Assembly: GCF_002575655.3 (NCBI RefSeq)
Contig: NC_053037.3
Coordinates: 507,354,544-507,418,543, forward strand
Direction of reading: 5' to 3'
Length of the DNA stretch: 64,000 bases
Source of the DNA: Aegilops tauschii subsp. strangulata
Lineage: Eukaryota; Streptophyta; Magnoliopsida; Poales; Poaceae
Shown here: piece by piece, positions 11,726 through 23,000 of the stretch
Layout of the letters: each line of letters begins with the position of its first letter
Numbering within the stretch: position 1 is the first letter of the stretch
Translations under genes and position numbers: made by a program
The notes under the pieces: model-generated
The model's input: only the letters and a program-made list of their open reading frames with translations
Database searches by the model: none
What the model was told of the DNA's origin: nothing

Positions 11726-12403
11726 TTCTAGCCCTCCTATCTTTAATTCCTGGCTGCTGGACTACCTGCAGGACATCGAGTTCATCTGCGGCAGCTATCG
11801 CTGTGAGCAGTCCGTCCGCGACGCGCTCCGCAGCGTCTTCGCCGGGCACAACGGGATCCTCAACGTCTGGAAGTAAGTCGCCGGCCATCTGTTTCCTGAT
11901 GAATTTTCTTTCTAGCTCAATGTGATCGGATCTGACTGGTACGTTCAGATTTTCTCTTGTTTTCTTTTTAAATAGTACTAGTAGTCTATATTCCAGCTAT
12001 GCGACTACCTGTAGCCACTTGAACCGATGAGAATTCTTCAAGCCTACCTATAGCCACTTGAACAGATGTCCATCTCAGTTCTGCTCATCTAAAAAATCCA
12101 AGTGGAGTAGTATACCGGTAGTATAGTATAATAATATTATCAAAAAGTAAATGCCCTGATTATTTAGCTCTGTCAGATAAATACTCGTCGAAAGTGGGCT
12201 CCTATCAAAATTCATTTCCATTATAATCTTGCTCATACAATATTCACACCATGTAATTCTGGAAATATATGCTCATATCTAGTTCTGCATAAAAAATGAC
12301 AGTATTGACATGTTATAAATAGTTTGTTTGTCTTTCTGTTTATTTTGTTACATTTTGCAGGGATAAAGTGAAGAAAAAGAAGAAAAAATTACTAGAAGAT
12401 TAG
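11726..12403 (+). pseudogene. Captured two-exon gene fragment in CACTA-1
   Basis: Exon A is 11726-11872, following a polypyrimidine tract and CAG and ending at a consensus GTAAGT donor. Exon B is 12361-12403, following TTTTGCAG. Joining them keeps the frame: the codon for K is split AA/G, and exon B continues DKVKKKKKKLLED to a TAG stop. Exon A encodes [19 protein letters not shown] and then a region with [16 protein letters not shown] and NGILNVWK. An AATAAA signal lies about 80 bases after the stop. I do not recognise the protein. The GC-rich exon in AT-rich surroundings and the clean splice sites suggest a host-gene 3' end picked up by the transposon, although a CACTA-encoded ORF is possible. 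Confidence 0.55.
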
Positions 12404-12579
12404 TTTTAGGATTTTCTTTTATTTCCTTGCAATTTTCCTTTTATTGGATACTTGTAAAGACATTGTAATATTCTTACTATAATAAAAATTATGATTCTAT
12501 TTCATTTTTTGTTTTAAAATTATTTTTCCTTATAGGTTGTTTTCTGTAAATTTGGATTTTTTTTGTTTTCCAAATACAT

Positions 12580-12850
12580 TACTAGTGGCGCATTTAAGCC
12601 CTTATTAGTGGCGCACCTTCCTTTATTACTAGTGGCGCACCTATAAGGCTATTAGTGGCGCACCTGGAGGGAATACCAGTGGAGCACCTAAGGGTTAGTA
12701 GTGGCGCACCACATGGTGCGCCACTGGTATTTTGATTACCAATGGCGCATCAAAGGTGCACCATTACTAACAATTACTAATGGCGTGTTAATAATGGCGC
12801 ACCCATAGTGCGCCATTAATAGCAATATGTGGTGCGCCACTAATAGCCTT
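12580..12850. repeat. CACTA-1 right subterminal repeats
   Basis: About ten copies of AGTGGCGCACC and its complement, including a near-perfect palindrome at 12701-12724 centred on ACATGG. It mirrors the 7676-7920 field. Confidence 0.8.
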
Positions 12851-12866
12851 TTTTCTAGTAGTGGTA

Positions 12867-14133
12867 GTGGGTCATCAAGAACATTCTCTAACCTAGATAA
12901 GTTGTCTGCAACGGGGTTCTCAACTCCCTTTCTATCAATAATATGCAAATCAAATTCTTGTAGTAGGAGAACCCATCTAATAAGTCTAGGTTTAGCATCT
13001 TTCTTTTCCATAAGATATTTAATAGTAGCATGATCAGTGTGAACAGTTACTTTAGAATCAACAATATAAGGTCTGAACTTATCACAAGCAAATACAACTG
13101 CTAAAAATTCTTTTTCAGTATTAGCATAATTTCTTTGGGCACTGTCTAGAGTTTTACTAGCATATTGGATAACATTTAAGTCCTTATCAACTCTTTGTAC
13201 TAGAACAACACCTACAGCATAATCACTAGCATCACACATAATTTCAAAGGGTAAATTCCAATCAGGTGGCTGAACAATAGGTGCAGAAATCAAAGCTTTC
13301 TTAAGTATTTCAAATGATTCTACACAATCATCATCAAAGACAAAAGGAACATATTTTTGTAAGAGATTAGTCAGAGGCCAAGAAATTTTTGAGAAGTCTT
13401 TAATGAACATCCTATAAAAATCGGCATGACCAAGGAAACTTCTTATACCTTTGATGTCCTTAGGACACGACATCTTTTCAATAGCATCAACTTTAGCTTT
13501 ATCAACTTCAATAACTCTTTCAGAAATTTTATGCCCCAAGACAATACCTTCATTAACCATAAAGTGGCACTTCTCCCAATTCAAGATAAGATTAGTTTCT
13601 TCACATCTCTGCAAAACTCGATCGAGGTTGCTTAAGCAATCATCTAAAGAAGTTCCATACACGGAGAAATCATCCATGAAAACCTCAACAATCTTTTCAC
13701 AAAAGTCAGAGAATATAGCCATCATGCATCTTTGAAAGGTAGCAGGTGCATTACATAAACCAAAAGGCATACGTCTTTAAGCAAATGTACCGAAAGGGCA
13801 AGTAAAAGTAGTCTTTTCTTGATCCTCTTTTGACACAAGTATTTGAGAGAAACCAGAATAACCATCTAGAAAGAAAAAATGTGTATGTTTGGATAATCTT
13901 TCTAGCATTTGATCGATAAAAGGTAAAGGGTAATGATCCTTTTTAGTAGCTTTATTTAGTTTGCGGAAATCAGTTACCGTTCTATAACCTGTAACAATTC
14001 TTTGTGGGGTCAATTCATCTTTATCATTAGGAACAACAGTAATTCCTCCCTTCTTAGGGACACAATGGACAGGACTTACCCATTGACTATCAGCAACAAG
14101 ATAAATTATACCTGCCTGCAGAAGCTTTAGTAT
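12867..14133 (-). pseudogene. Gypsy-1 reverse transcriptase and RNase H
   Basis: The minus-strand frame continues from the protease with in-frame stops at 14134-14136 and 13777-13779. RT blocks are AGIIYLVADSQWVSPV, TDFRKLNKATKKDHYPLPF, the GYSGFSQI block, [16 protein letters not shown], and the catalytic FMDD within [12 protein letters not shown]. RNase H follows with [40 protein letters not shown] and PVADNLSRL, so the D-E-D-D residues are present. The domain ends a few codons before CACTA-1. It would make cDNA from element RNA and remove the RNA strand. The two stops make it inactive as a single polyprotein. Confidence 0.92.
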
Positions 14134-15113
14134 TTATTTTCTTACCACTTCTTTCATCTTAGGATTTAACCGTCGTTGGTGATTAACAACCGGTTTAGCG
14201 TCTTTCTCCAATTTTATTTTGTGCTGGCATAGAGTGGGACTAATGCCCTTAAGATCATCAAGAGTATATCCAATAGCAGCATGGTGCTTCTTCAGAGTTT
14301 TCAGTAATTTCTCTTCTTCCTGCTCTGAAAGGTTAGCACTAATAATAACATGATATATCTTCTTTTCATCAAGATAAGCATATTTAAGAGTATCAGGTAA
14401 TGGTTTAAGCTCAAACACGGGATCAACCTTGGGTGGAGGAGGATCCCCTAGAATTTCAACAGGCAAGTTGTGTTTCAAAATAGGTCCCTGTTTAAAGAAT
14501 ACTTCATCTATTTCCCTTCTTTCATTCATAAACATATCATTTTCATGGTCTAGCAAATATTGTTCTAAAGGATCATTAGGAGGCACGGCAATAGAAGCAA
14601 GACCAATAATTTCATCTTTACTAGGCAATTCTTTATCATGGGGTTGTCTACGAAATTTAGCAAAGTTAAAATCATGAGACATATCCCCTAAACCAATAGT
14701 AATAACATCCTTTTTGCAATCTATCTTAGCATTAACAGTATTCAAGAAGGGCCTACCAAATATAATGGGACAAAAGTCGTCTTGTGGGGAACCAAGAACA
14801 AGAAAATCAGTAGGATATTTAACTTTCCCACACAAGACTTCAACATCTCTAACAATCCCAACTGGTGAAATAGTATCTCTATTGGCAAGCTTAATTGTAA
14901 CATCAATTTCTTCTATCTCAGCAGGTGCAATATCATGCATAACTTCTTTGTATAAGGAATGAGGTATTGCACTTGCACTAGCACCCATATCAGATAAGCC
15001 ATGATAACAATGATCTCCTATTTTAACAGAAACAACAGGCATGCCAACAACAGGTCTATGTTTACCCTTAGTATCGGGTCTAGCAATTCTAGCAGCTTCA
15101 TCACAGAAGTAAA
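14134..15113 (-). pseudogene. Gypsy-1 gag C-terminus and aspartic protease
   Basis: A minus-strand ORF of about 300 codons starting near MPVVSVKIGDHCYHGL. The retroviral-type aspartic protease motif reads SDMGASASAIPHSLY, where the usual D-[ST]-G is D-M-G, and a second conserved block is IIFGRPFLNTVNAKI. The protease would cut the polyprotein. The C-terminal part (PPPPKVDPVFELKPLPDTLK) is the usual linker to RT in Athila elements. A frame change near 15114 separates it from gag, and a TAA at 14134-14136 separates it from RT. Confidence 0.85.
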
Positions 15114-16198
15114 TTACATGCCATCAATATTATCGGCCAAGAGATCTTTAACCATAGCAATACTAGGTTCAACTTTAATTTGCTCAGGGGGTGTAGGTGT
15201 TCTAGTATTACTCTTACGAACCACAGTTGAAGCTTTAGCATGATCCTTCATTCTAGTAGGAAAAGGTGGTTTCTCAATATAAGCAGTAGGAACAATAGGA
15301 TCAACATTATAAGTGATAGTCTTTTCTTCAACTTTAATAGGTTCAACTACTTTTACTTCAATGGGAGGATGATATTTAAACCACTTCTCCTTAGGGAGAT
15401 TAACATGAGCAGCAAATGATTCACAGAAAGAAGCTACTATCTCAGAGTCAAGTCCATATTTAGTGCTAAATTCACGGAAAACATCGGTATCCATAAAAGA
15501 TTTAACACAATCAAACTTAGGTGTTATACCTGACTCCTTACCTTCGTCGAGATCCCAATCTTCAGAGTTGCGTTTAATTCTTTCCAATAAATCCCATTTG
15601 AATTCAATAGTCTTCATCATAAAAGAACCAGTACAAGAAGTATCGAGCATGGAGCGATTATTGAGAGAAAGCCGAGCATAAAATTTTTGAATAATAATTT
15701 CTCTTGAGAGCTCATGATTGGGGCATGAATATGACATTGACTTAAGCCTCCCCCAAGCTTGAACAATGCTTTCTCCTTTGCGAGGCCAAAAATTATATAT
15801 ATAATTACGATCACGATGAACAAGATGCATAGGATAAAACTTCTGACGAAATTCCAATTTCAATCGGTTGTAGTTCCATGATCCCATATCATCACATAGC
15901 CTAAACCATGTCAATGCCTTTCCCTTCAAAGATAAAGGGAAGACCTTCTTCTTGATAACATCCTCGGGCATACCTGCAATCTTAAATAATCCACAAACTT
16001 CATCCACATAGATTAGGTGCAAATGAGGATGCAATGTTCCATCTCCTGTAAAAGGATTAGCTAGCAGTTTCTCTATCATACCCGAAGGAATTTCAAAGTA
16101 AACATTTTCAGTAGGTTCAGTAGGTTGAGGAGCAACTCTTTGCTCTACTGGCCGGGTGAAGATACCCCGAACAAGCCCCTCAAAGGATTACTTTCCAT
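15114..16198 (-). pseudogene. Gypsy-1 gag (capsid)
   Basis: The likely start is the minus-strand ATG at 16198-16196 (MESNPLRGLFG); a frame change near 16140 then leads into the open frame from 16079. The retrotransposon gag domain reads FPLSLKGKALTWFR and later ESIVQAWGRLK, matching the capsid block common to Athila gag proteins. No zinc knuckle is visible. The protein would form the particle that packages element RNA. A frame change near 15114 ends it before the protease. Confidence 0.85.
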
Positions 16199-16261
16199 AG
16201 TAACAAGTGACAGTAAATTTCAGCACACTATATAAATTTTTCCTTACCAAAGGCACTTCAC

Positions 16262-16279
16262 TCCCCGGCAACGGCGCCA
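16262..16279 (-). promoter_or_regulatory. Gypsy-1 primer-binding site (tRNA-Asp)
   Basis: The minus strand reads TGGCGCCGTTGCCGGGGA, complementary to the 3' end of plant tRNA-Asp including CCA. It lies 11 bases inside the 5' LTR, so it fixes the element's orientation. Confidence 0.88.
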
Positions 16280-16290
16280 GAAAGGAGTCT

Positions 16291-17736
16291 TGATGACCCA
16301 CAAGTATAGGGGATCTATCGTAGTCCTTTCGATAAGTAAGAGTGTCGAATCCAACGAGGAGCAGAAGGAAATGACAAGCGGTTTTTAGTAAGGTATTCTC
16401 TGCAAGCACTGAAATTAAATAAGGTGCAGCAAGATGGCCCAATCCTTTTTGTAGCAAAGGACAAGCCTGGACAAACTCTTATATAAAGGAAAACGCTCCC
16501 GAGGACACATGGGAATTATCGTCAAGCTAGTTTTCATCACGCTCATACGATTCGCGTTCGTTACTTTGATAATTTGATATGTGGGTGGATCGGTGCTTGG
16601 GTACTGCCCTTTCTTGGACAAGCATCCCACTTATGATTAACCCCTCTTGCAAGCATCCGCAACTATGAAAGAAGAATTAAGGTAAACCTAACCATAGCAT
16701 GAAACATATGGATCCAAATCAGCCCCTTAAGAAGCAACGCATAAACTAGGGTTTAAGCTTCTGTCACTCTAGCAACCCATCATCTACTTATTACTTCCCA
16801 ATGCATTCCTCTAGGCCCAAATAATGGTGAAGTGTCATGTAGTCGACGTTCACATAACACCACTAGAGGAATGACAACATACATCTCATCAAAATATCGA
16901 ACGAATACCAAATTCACATGTCTACTTATAGCAAGACTTCTCCCATGTCCTCAGGAACAAACGTAACTACTCACAAATCATATTCATGTTCATAATCAGA
17001 GGGGTATTAATATGCATAAAGGATCTGAACATATGATCTTCCACCAAATAAACCAACTAGCATCAACTACAAGGAGTAATCAACACTACTAGCAACCCAC
17101 ATGTACCAATATGAGGTTTTGAGACAAAGATTGGATACAAGAGATGAACTAGGGTTTGAGAAGAGATGGTGCTGGTGAATATGTTGATGGAGATTGACCC
17201 CCTCCCGATGAGAGGATCGATGGTGATGACGATGGTGACGATTTCCCCCTCCCGGAGGGATGTTTCCCCGGCAGAACAGCTCCGCCGGAGCCCTAGATTG
17301 GTTCCGCCAAGGTTCCGCCTCGAGACGGCGGCGCTTCGTCCCGAAAGCTTCCTTCTGATTTTTTCTAGGACGAAAGACTTCATATAGAAGAAGATGGGCA
17401 CCGAAGGCCTACCAGGGGGCCCACAAGACAGGGGGGCGCGCCCCCCACCCTCGTGGCCAGGGTGTGGGCCCCCTCTGGTTGATTATTTCGCCAGTATTTT
17501 TTATTAATTCCAAAAAGTGCCTCCGTGGAGTTTCAGGACTTTTGAAGTTGTGCAGATTAGGACTCTAATATTTGCTCCTTTTCCAGCTCAGAATTCCAGC
17601 TGCCGGTATTCTCCCTCTTCATGTAAACCTTGTAAAATAAGAGAGACTAGGCATAAATATTGTGACATAATGTGTAACAACAGCCCATAATGCAATAAAT
17701 ATCGATATAAAAGCATGATGCAAAATGGACGTATCA
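16291..17736 (-). repeat. Gypsy-1 5' LTR
   Basis: The 1446-bp copy of the LTR at 2364-3885, adjoining the primer-binding site. Substitutions and small indels relative to the other copy show that the insertion is not recent. Confidence 0.92.
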
Positions 17737-17741
17737 ATTAT

Positions 17742-19067
17742 CAGGAATTTTTTGTGGGGCGGTGAAGAGAATAGGAAAAGAACACATTGGCTGGAATGGG
17801 ATAAGATGATGAGACCAAAAGTGAAGGGGTATGGGCTTTCACAATCTTCAGCTTTTTAATCAAGCGCTTCTGGCGAAACAAGCTTGGCGTCTTTTGGTTT
17901 TCCCGGACTCTCTGTGTGCAAAGGTGATGAAAGCTAAATACTATCCTCATGGGCACCTTATTGATACGGTATTTCCTCAAGCTACATCCCTTACTTGGAA
18001 AAGAACTATGCATGGCCTCGAATTGCTAAAAAAGGCATTATTTGGAGAGTGGTCGATGGGACTAGTATAAATATTTGGAGGGATAATTGGATCCCTAGGG
18101 AATCTGGCCTACAAATTTGCAGAAAAAAGAACAGAACTAGGATCAAATTGGTGTCCGAGTTATTTTTGAGTGGATCTAGGAGTTGGGATGAGAACCTGAT
18201 AAGGCATCTATTTGATATTCATGATGCAGCGGAAATTCTAAAGCTCCGTATTCTTCGAGTGGGCGAGGGAGATATTATTGCTTGGCACCATGAGAAAAGT
18301 GGCTTGTTCTCGGTGAAGAGTGCGTATAGACTAGCTTTGAATCTTAAAGAACCAAGGATTGATTCTGGCAATTCTAGTGATGCCATAAATGGGGATAGGA
18401 GGCTCTGGAATATTATTTAGAATGCTAATGTCCCCCAGAAAACTAGAATATTTGCCTGGAGGGCCGCTTCTAATAGTTTGGCGGTTCAACTCAATAGGGT
18501 TAAACATCATCAAACTACTCTAGGTACTTGCTCAATATGTGGTATTGACGATGAGTGTATTTTTCATGCGTTGGTGGTTTTTCCCAAGGCTCGTGCGTTC
18601 CGTATGGCATTGAAGGAAGTGTGGAAATTACCGGCGGAGGAGACCTTCAAATATTCTGGACCGGATTGGTTCCTTATTTTATTGGACCAGTTAACTTCGC
18701 CTGTACGCGAGAAAACTATATTCATGTTCTGGAGAGCGTGGCACTTGAGGAATGATTTGATCTTCGGTAAGGGAATGGAATCCATCTCAGCCTCAGTGAG
18801 TTTTGTCGAAAATTATTGGGCATCTTTCTCATCTTGTCATGCTAAAATGCAGGTGGAGAAATGCAGTAAAGGTAAGCAAGTGGAGCTGGATCTTCAGCCA
18901 ACCAATAACATTGAGAGAAAGGTTACTCTTTGGAGGCCACCTTCCCCAGTCATCTACAAGATTAATGTCGACGCAAATTTTGTGGAGGCCATTGAAGCTG
19001 CGAGCGTGGGGGTGGTTGTTAGAAATCACTATGGACAAGTGATCCTATCCTCCTGGGATTATATTGG
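17742..19067 (+). pseudogene. LINE ORF2 continuation: zinc-finger region and start of RNase H
   Basis: The ORF resumes as RNFLWGGEENRKRTHWLEWD, the block that follows RT in plant LINEs. Frame changes lie near 17832 and 18000, and a TAG at 18418-18420 replaces the expected tryptophan. A zf-RVT type region is visible (KTRIFAWRAASNSLAV, then CSICGIDDECIFHAL). The RNase H domain starts at YKINVDANF, with its first catalytic aspartate, and continues to SSWDYIG, where Gypsy-3 is inserted. The RNase H frame is open across this point. Confidence 0.88.
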
Positions 19068-19548
19068 TGTCGGTGTCAAAACCGGCGGATCTCGGGTAGG
19101 GGGTCCCGAACTGTGTGTCTAGGATCGATGGTAACAGGAGACGGGGGACACGATGTTTACCCAGGTTTGGGCCCTCTCTATGGAGGTAATACCCTACTTC
19201 CTGCTTGATTGATCTTGATGAATATGAGTGTTACAAGAGTTGATCTACCACGAGATCGTAATGGCTAAACCCTAGAAGTCTAGCCTCTGTGAATATGATA
19301 ATGAATGTCTGTCCTATCCGGACTATGCTCTCCGGTTTATATAGACACCGGAGAGATCTAGGGTTACATGAGGTCGGTTACATAGGACGAAATCTTCATA
19401 ATAGGTCGCCTAGCTTGCCTTCCATGCCAAGTAGAGTCCAATCCGGACACGGGCATAGTCTTCGGTCTTCATGTCTTCACGGCCCATCAGTCCGGCCCAT
19501 GGATAACACGCCGGACGCCCGAGGACCCCTTAGTCCAGGACTCCCTCA
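19068..19548 (-). repeat. Gypsy-3 3' LTR
   Basis: 481 bp, TG...CA. By eye it differs from the 28226-28705 copy at roughly 15 positions. On the minus strand a TATATAAA element lies at 19336-19343. A purine-rich stretch, CAGGGGCTAC, sits just inside it on the sense strand and is the probable polypurine tract. Confidence 0.9.
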
Positions 19549-20056
19549 GTAGCCCCTGAACCTGGCTTCAATGACGAGGAGTCCGACGTGCAGATTGTCT
19601 TCGGCATTGCAAGGCGGGTTCCCTTCTTCCGAACTCCAGGATAGTCTTCAGATGTGATCATTGTATCCGGACCTGTAACGCACTCCACACACAACCGCAG
19701 AGAGAATATAATATTTGCACGAGTCTGATCTGCTGACAGCTTTTTACAACACAACGTACGCCTGTCCGGCCATAATCGAACCGTTTCTTTTTATCTGCCA
19801 TCCCACATTTCAAAACGCGGTTTCTACAGGCACGTCTTGTCGAAGTAGAGATCGTGTCCCCCTATCGCAGGATTCTCATCAATGCGGGCATGGGTAACCC
19901 AACCGCGCCGTTTGCACGACCCTTGGGAATAGGCGAGTTTAAGGGGGTAAGGATTCCCCTCTTTTACCCACGCCCCTTTTCTTTCTCAGCCCTTCCGTCC
20001 TCGAGCTCCAGCACCCAAGCTTTAGCTTTTCCCTCATTCGAGAAAGTACTCCAAAG

Positions 20057-23000
20057 ATGTCCGGATCCGGAGCTGGAGGTAAGTGGATGGCCTCTTCCGT
20101 CAAGAAGAAGGATATCAGGGAGCTCCGGGAGGCCGGATAACTGGCCAAAGAGATCGCTCATCGACTCCCGGCCAAGGGACGGGTCGTCCCCACTCCCGAG
20201 CCCCACGAGAGGGTTGTGTTTCTCACACACTTCGTCCGCGGGCTTGGGTTCCCTCTTCACCTATTCGTCCGCGGGTTAATGTTTTACTACGGGCTGGATT
20301 TCCATGACCTAGCCCCTAACTTCATCCTTAATATTTCGGTGTTTATCGTTGTTTGTGAGGCTTTTCTCCGCATCCCGCCTCACTTATGCCTGTGGCTGAA
20401 GACCTTCAATGTGAGGCCGAAAGTAGTGCGTGGTCAACAAGCAGAATGCGGAGGCGCTATGGTGGGCAAGATGCCCAACGTCACCTGGCCCGAAGGTTCA
20501 TTTGCAGAGACGGTAAAGGGGTGGCAATTGGGGTGGTTCTACATCACCGAGCCGCGCGACGCTGACTAGTTGGCGGCTCCCGAATTCCGATCCGGAATCC
20601 CGATGCGGCTCACCTCCTGGCAAGAGAGGGGCCTAACCTGGGGTCCCTCGGACAAGCTGACTGGGCTCCAGACATGCATCCAAAACATGATAGAAAGGAA
20701 AATCAAGGTCGTCAACGTGGTCCAGGTCATGCTTGTTCGTCGGGTCCTTCCATGCCAACGCCGAACTTGTAATTTGTGGGAGTTCGAGCCGGCCAAGCAC
20801 CAGACGCTACTGGAGCTCTTTGGCATGACGCACGAAGAAATCTGGAAGGTGCTCTTCAAGGCCGGCGAGGCGCCACCGCCTACGACCGAAGACCGCGGGC
20901 TTAGCTTGAAGCGCCAGCCCAACCCGGTAAGCTCCTTTAAAATTTTCAAGGAGTATCCCCTATTAGCATATTTTGAGAGGAATTTTAAGCTTCCTTCCCC
21001 TATTTTCAGGCCTGGATTAAGTTGGCCGAGGAGATTAACTGTCCGGCTCCGCTGCCCGAGGACCAAAAATTTCCATTATTGGAGAAGATGTTGTTCCCTG
21101 CACCTTATGAGGTGCCGGAGAAGATGGCTAAGAAGGCGGCCCAAGGGGCCAAGAAGAGCCTTCGCCGAAGACGCACTCCGGACGCGACGTCCGGAAGCGA
21201 GACTTCCTCTTTGTCCGCTGATGACGATGATGAAGAGGAAGAGGAAAACGACTCCCCACCCGAAGCGGGGAGGAAGAAGAGAGCGGCCCCCACAAGCCCG
21301 GAGGCGAAAACGCCTAAGAGGGTTAAAGGCTCCCTCGCGGATAACTCCACGTGGGATGTTGACAGCAGTCCAGAACGACCTCGCGGGACCAAGCCTCGGG
21401 CCGCTTCGTAAGTGAAGGTGTCCTGGACTAGGGGGTACTCATCACGTCGTGTCCCGATCAGTTGGATTGGGCCGAGGACCCCCATGGCCGTGTACTCATG
21501 GGCCAGTTCGGACAGCTGCCGCATACAAGGAAGATTCCACAAGACTTGGCGATCAAGACAAGGACTCCTCCCCACCGGCGTATTCGGCTAGCACTCTTGT
21601 TATCCTAGGCCTCTGGTGCATTATATAAACCGAGGCCAGACTAGTCGATAGATGGATACAACAATCATAATCATAGGCTAGCTTCTAGGGTTTAGCCTCT
21701 ACGATCTCGTGGTAGATCAACTCTTGTAATACTCATATCATCAAGATCAATCAAGCAGGAAGTAGGGTATTACCTCCATCGAGAGGGCCCGAACCTGGGT
21801 AAACATTGTGTCCCCCGCCTCCTGTTACCATCCGCCTTAGACGCACAGTTCGGGACCCCCTACCCGAGATCCGCCGGTTTTGACACCGACAGTAAGCACC
21901 AGAATTCGCAAATGTCTGGCTTTTCCGGTTTGTAATATTGACATATTGTAAACCTTGTCCTTGCAGTCCAGCGCGCGATAACTCCTCACGATCCTAGACA
22001 GAGGATTCGCCGGACACAGAGGAGATGGCTAGCATATCTCCGCCGCCTGCTCATTCCGTCTCATCCAGGGGTGATGACGAGGTGGTGTCCAAAAAGGCCT
22101 TCCTAGGCCGGGGGGAGGTTCCGGAGATCATCGGGGCGACACCCTAGGATGACCCCTCGGACACCGGACACCTCGGGGAAAAAGCCCCCATGGGGACTGG
22201 TGATGGGGCCTGAATTCCCTTCGGCCCTCAGCCGGATACCATCCCGGAAACCTGTACAGCTCCGCGGCCTAGCGAACGGCATTCCCCACCAGGAGGGGGT
22301 GTGCCCGTTCCACCGGTGACCTCTGTCCAACCAGAGGCACTGGATAATCTGCTGGAGGCGCTACGAGGCGCCTCTATCGTGGATGAACATTGTGTCCTTA
22401 TGGACACGGTAATAGAGAAGGTTCAGTCCGTTAAAAGCGGACTGACCGAAGCCTGCACTAGCCTTCTAACGGGCTTTGAGGTAAGTAATGTGATTATGGG
22501 AAAAATATCACAGTATAGACAGTAGTCCCTGATGCTCTGTTTGGTGTTTGGGAAGAAAAGCCGAACAGAGGATCAAAAAATCACAGGAGTCTAACATAAG
22601 TTGTCTATGTGAATAAGCAAGTATCGCTGCAGGCTGCCACTGCTCATGCTGCGGAGGTTTCCGGACTAAAGCAGAAATTGGAGCGGGCCGAGAAGGAGCT
22701 CGGCCGCGTGAAGAAGCAGTTGGAGGATAGCCGAGGTATGTGATAACCTGTGTGTACATTTCGAAAAGAAATGAATAGTCTGACTGGACTAAAGTGTCAT
22801 AAACTTTATTAGGGGCCACGACCGAGGTGGCAGCCCTGAAGAAGGCGCTAGCCGAGGCCGAGGATAAAGCGGCCAAAGAGCGTGTCTCACGCGAGAAACA
22901 CGAGGCCCGGGTTGGCGAGGCGCAGCAACAGCACCAGGGTGCGATAGAGAGATTTGAGGCCCTGGAGCGCGATTGTAAGGCGCAAGAGTCCGAATTGGTG

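Larger units (their letters stand above)
7645..12863. mobile_element. CACTA-1, non-autonomous CACTA transposon
   Basis: The left end is CACTACTACAAAAA (7645) and the right end TTTTCTAGTAGTG (12863), near-perfect inverted termini of the CACTA superfamily. The 3-bp duplication GTA is present at 7642-7644 and 12864-12866. Both subterminal zones are full of copies of a TGGCGCACC motif. I find no transposase coding. The interior has a GC-rich block, an AT-rich stretch and an apparently captured two-exon gene fragment, and it hosts CACTA-2. The element separates the Gypsy-1 RNase H from its integrase. Confidence 0.93.
2364..17736 (-). mobile_element. Gypsy-1: Athila-type LTR retrotransposon
   Basis: This is a complete element with sense on the minus strand. 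Its ends are TG at 2364 and CA at 17736, and the 5-bp target duplication ATTAT is present at 2359-2363 and 17737-17741. LTRs are 2364-3885 (3') and 16291-17736 (5'). The internal order on the minus strand is gag, protease, RT, RNase H, integrase, an extra small ORF, then a noncoding 3' region. The primer-binding site matches the 3' end of plant tRNA-Asp, and the integrase resembles the Athila lineage of Ty3/Gypsy; both are usual for that lineage. A CACTA transposon occupies 7645-12863. Triticeae Athila families include Sabrina and WHAM, but I do not assign one. Confidence 0.93.
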
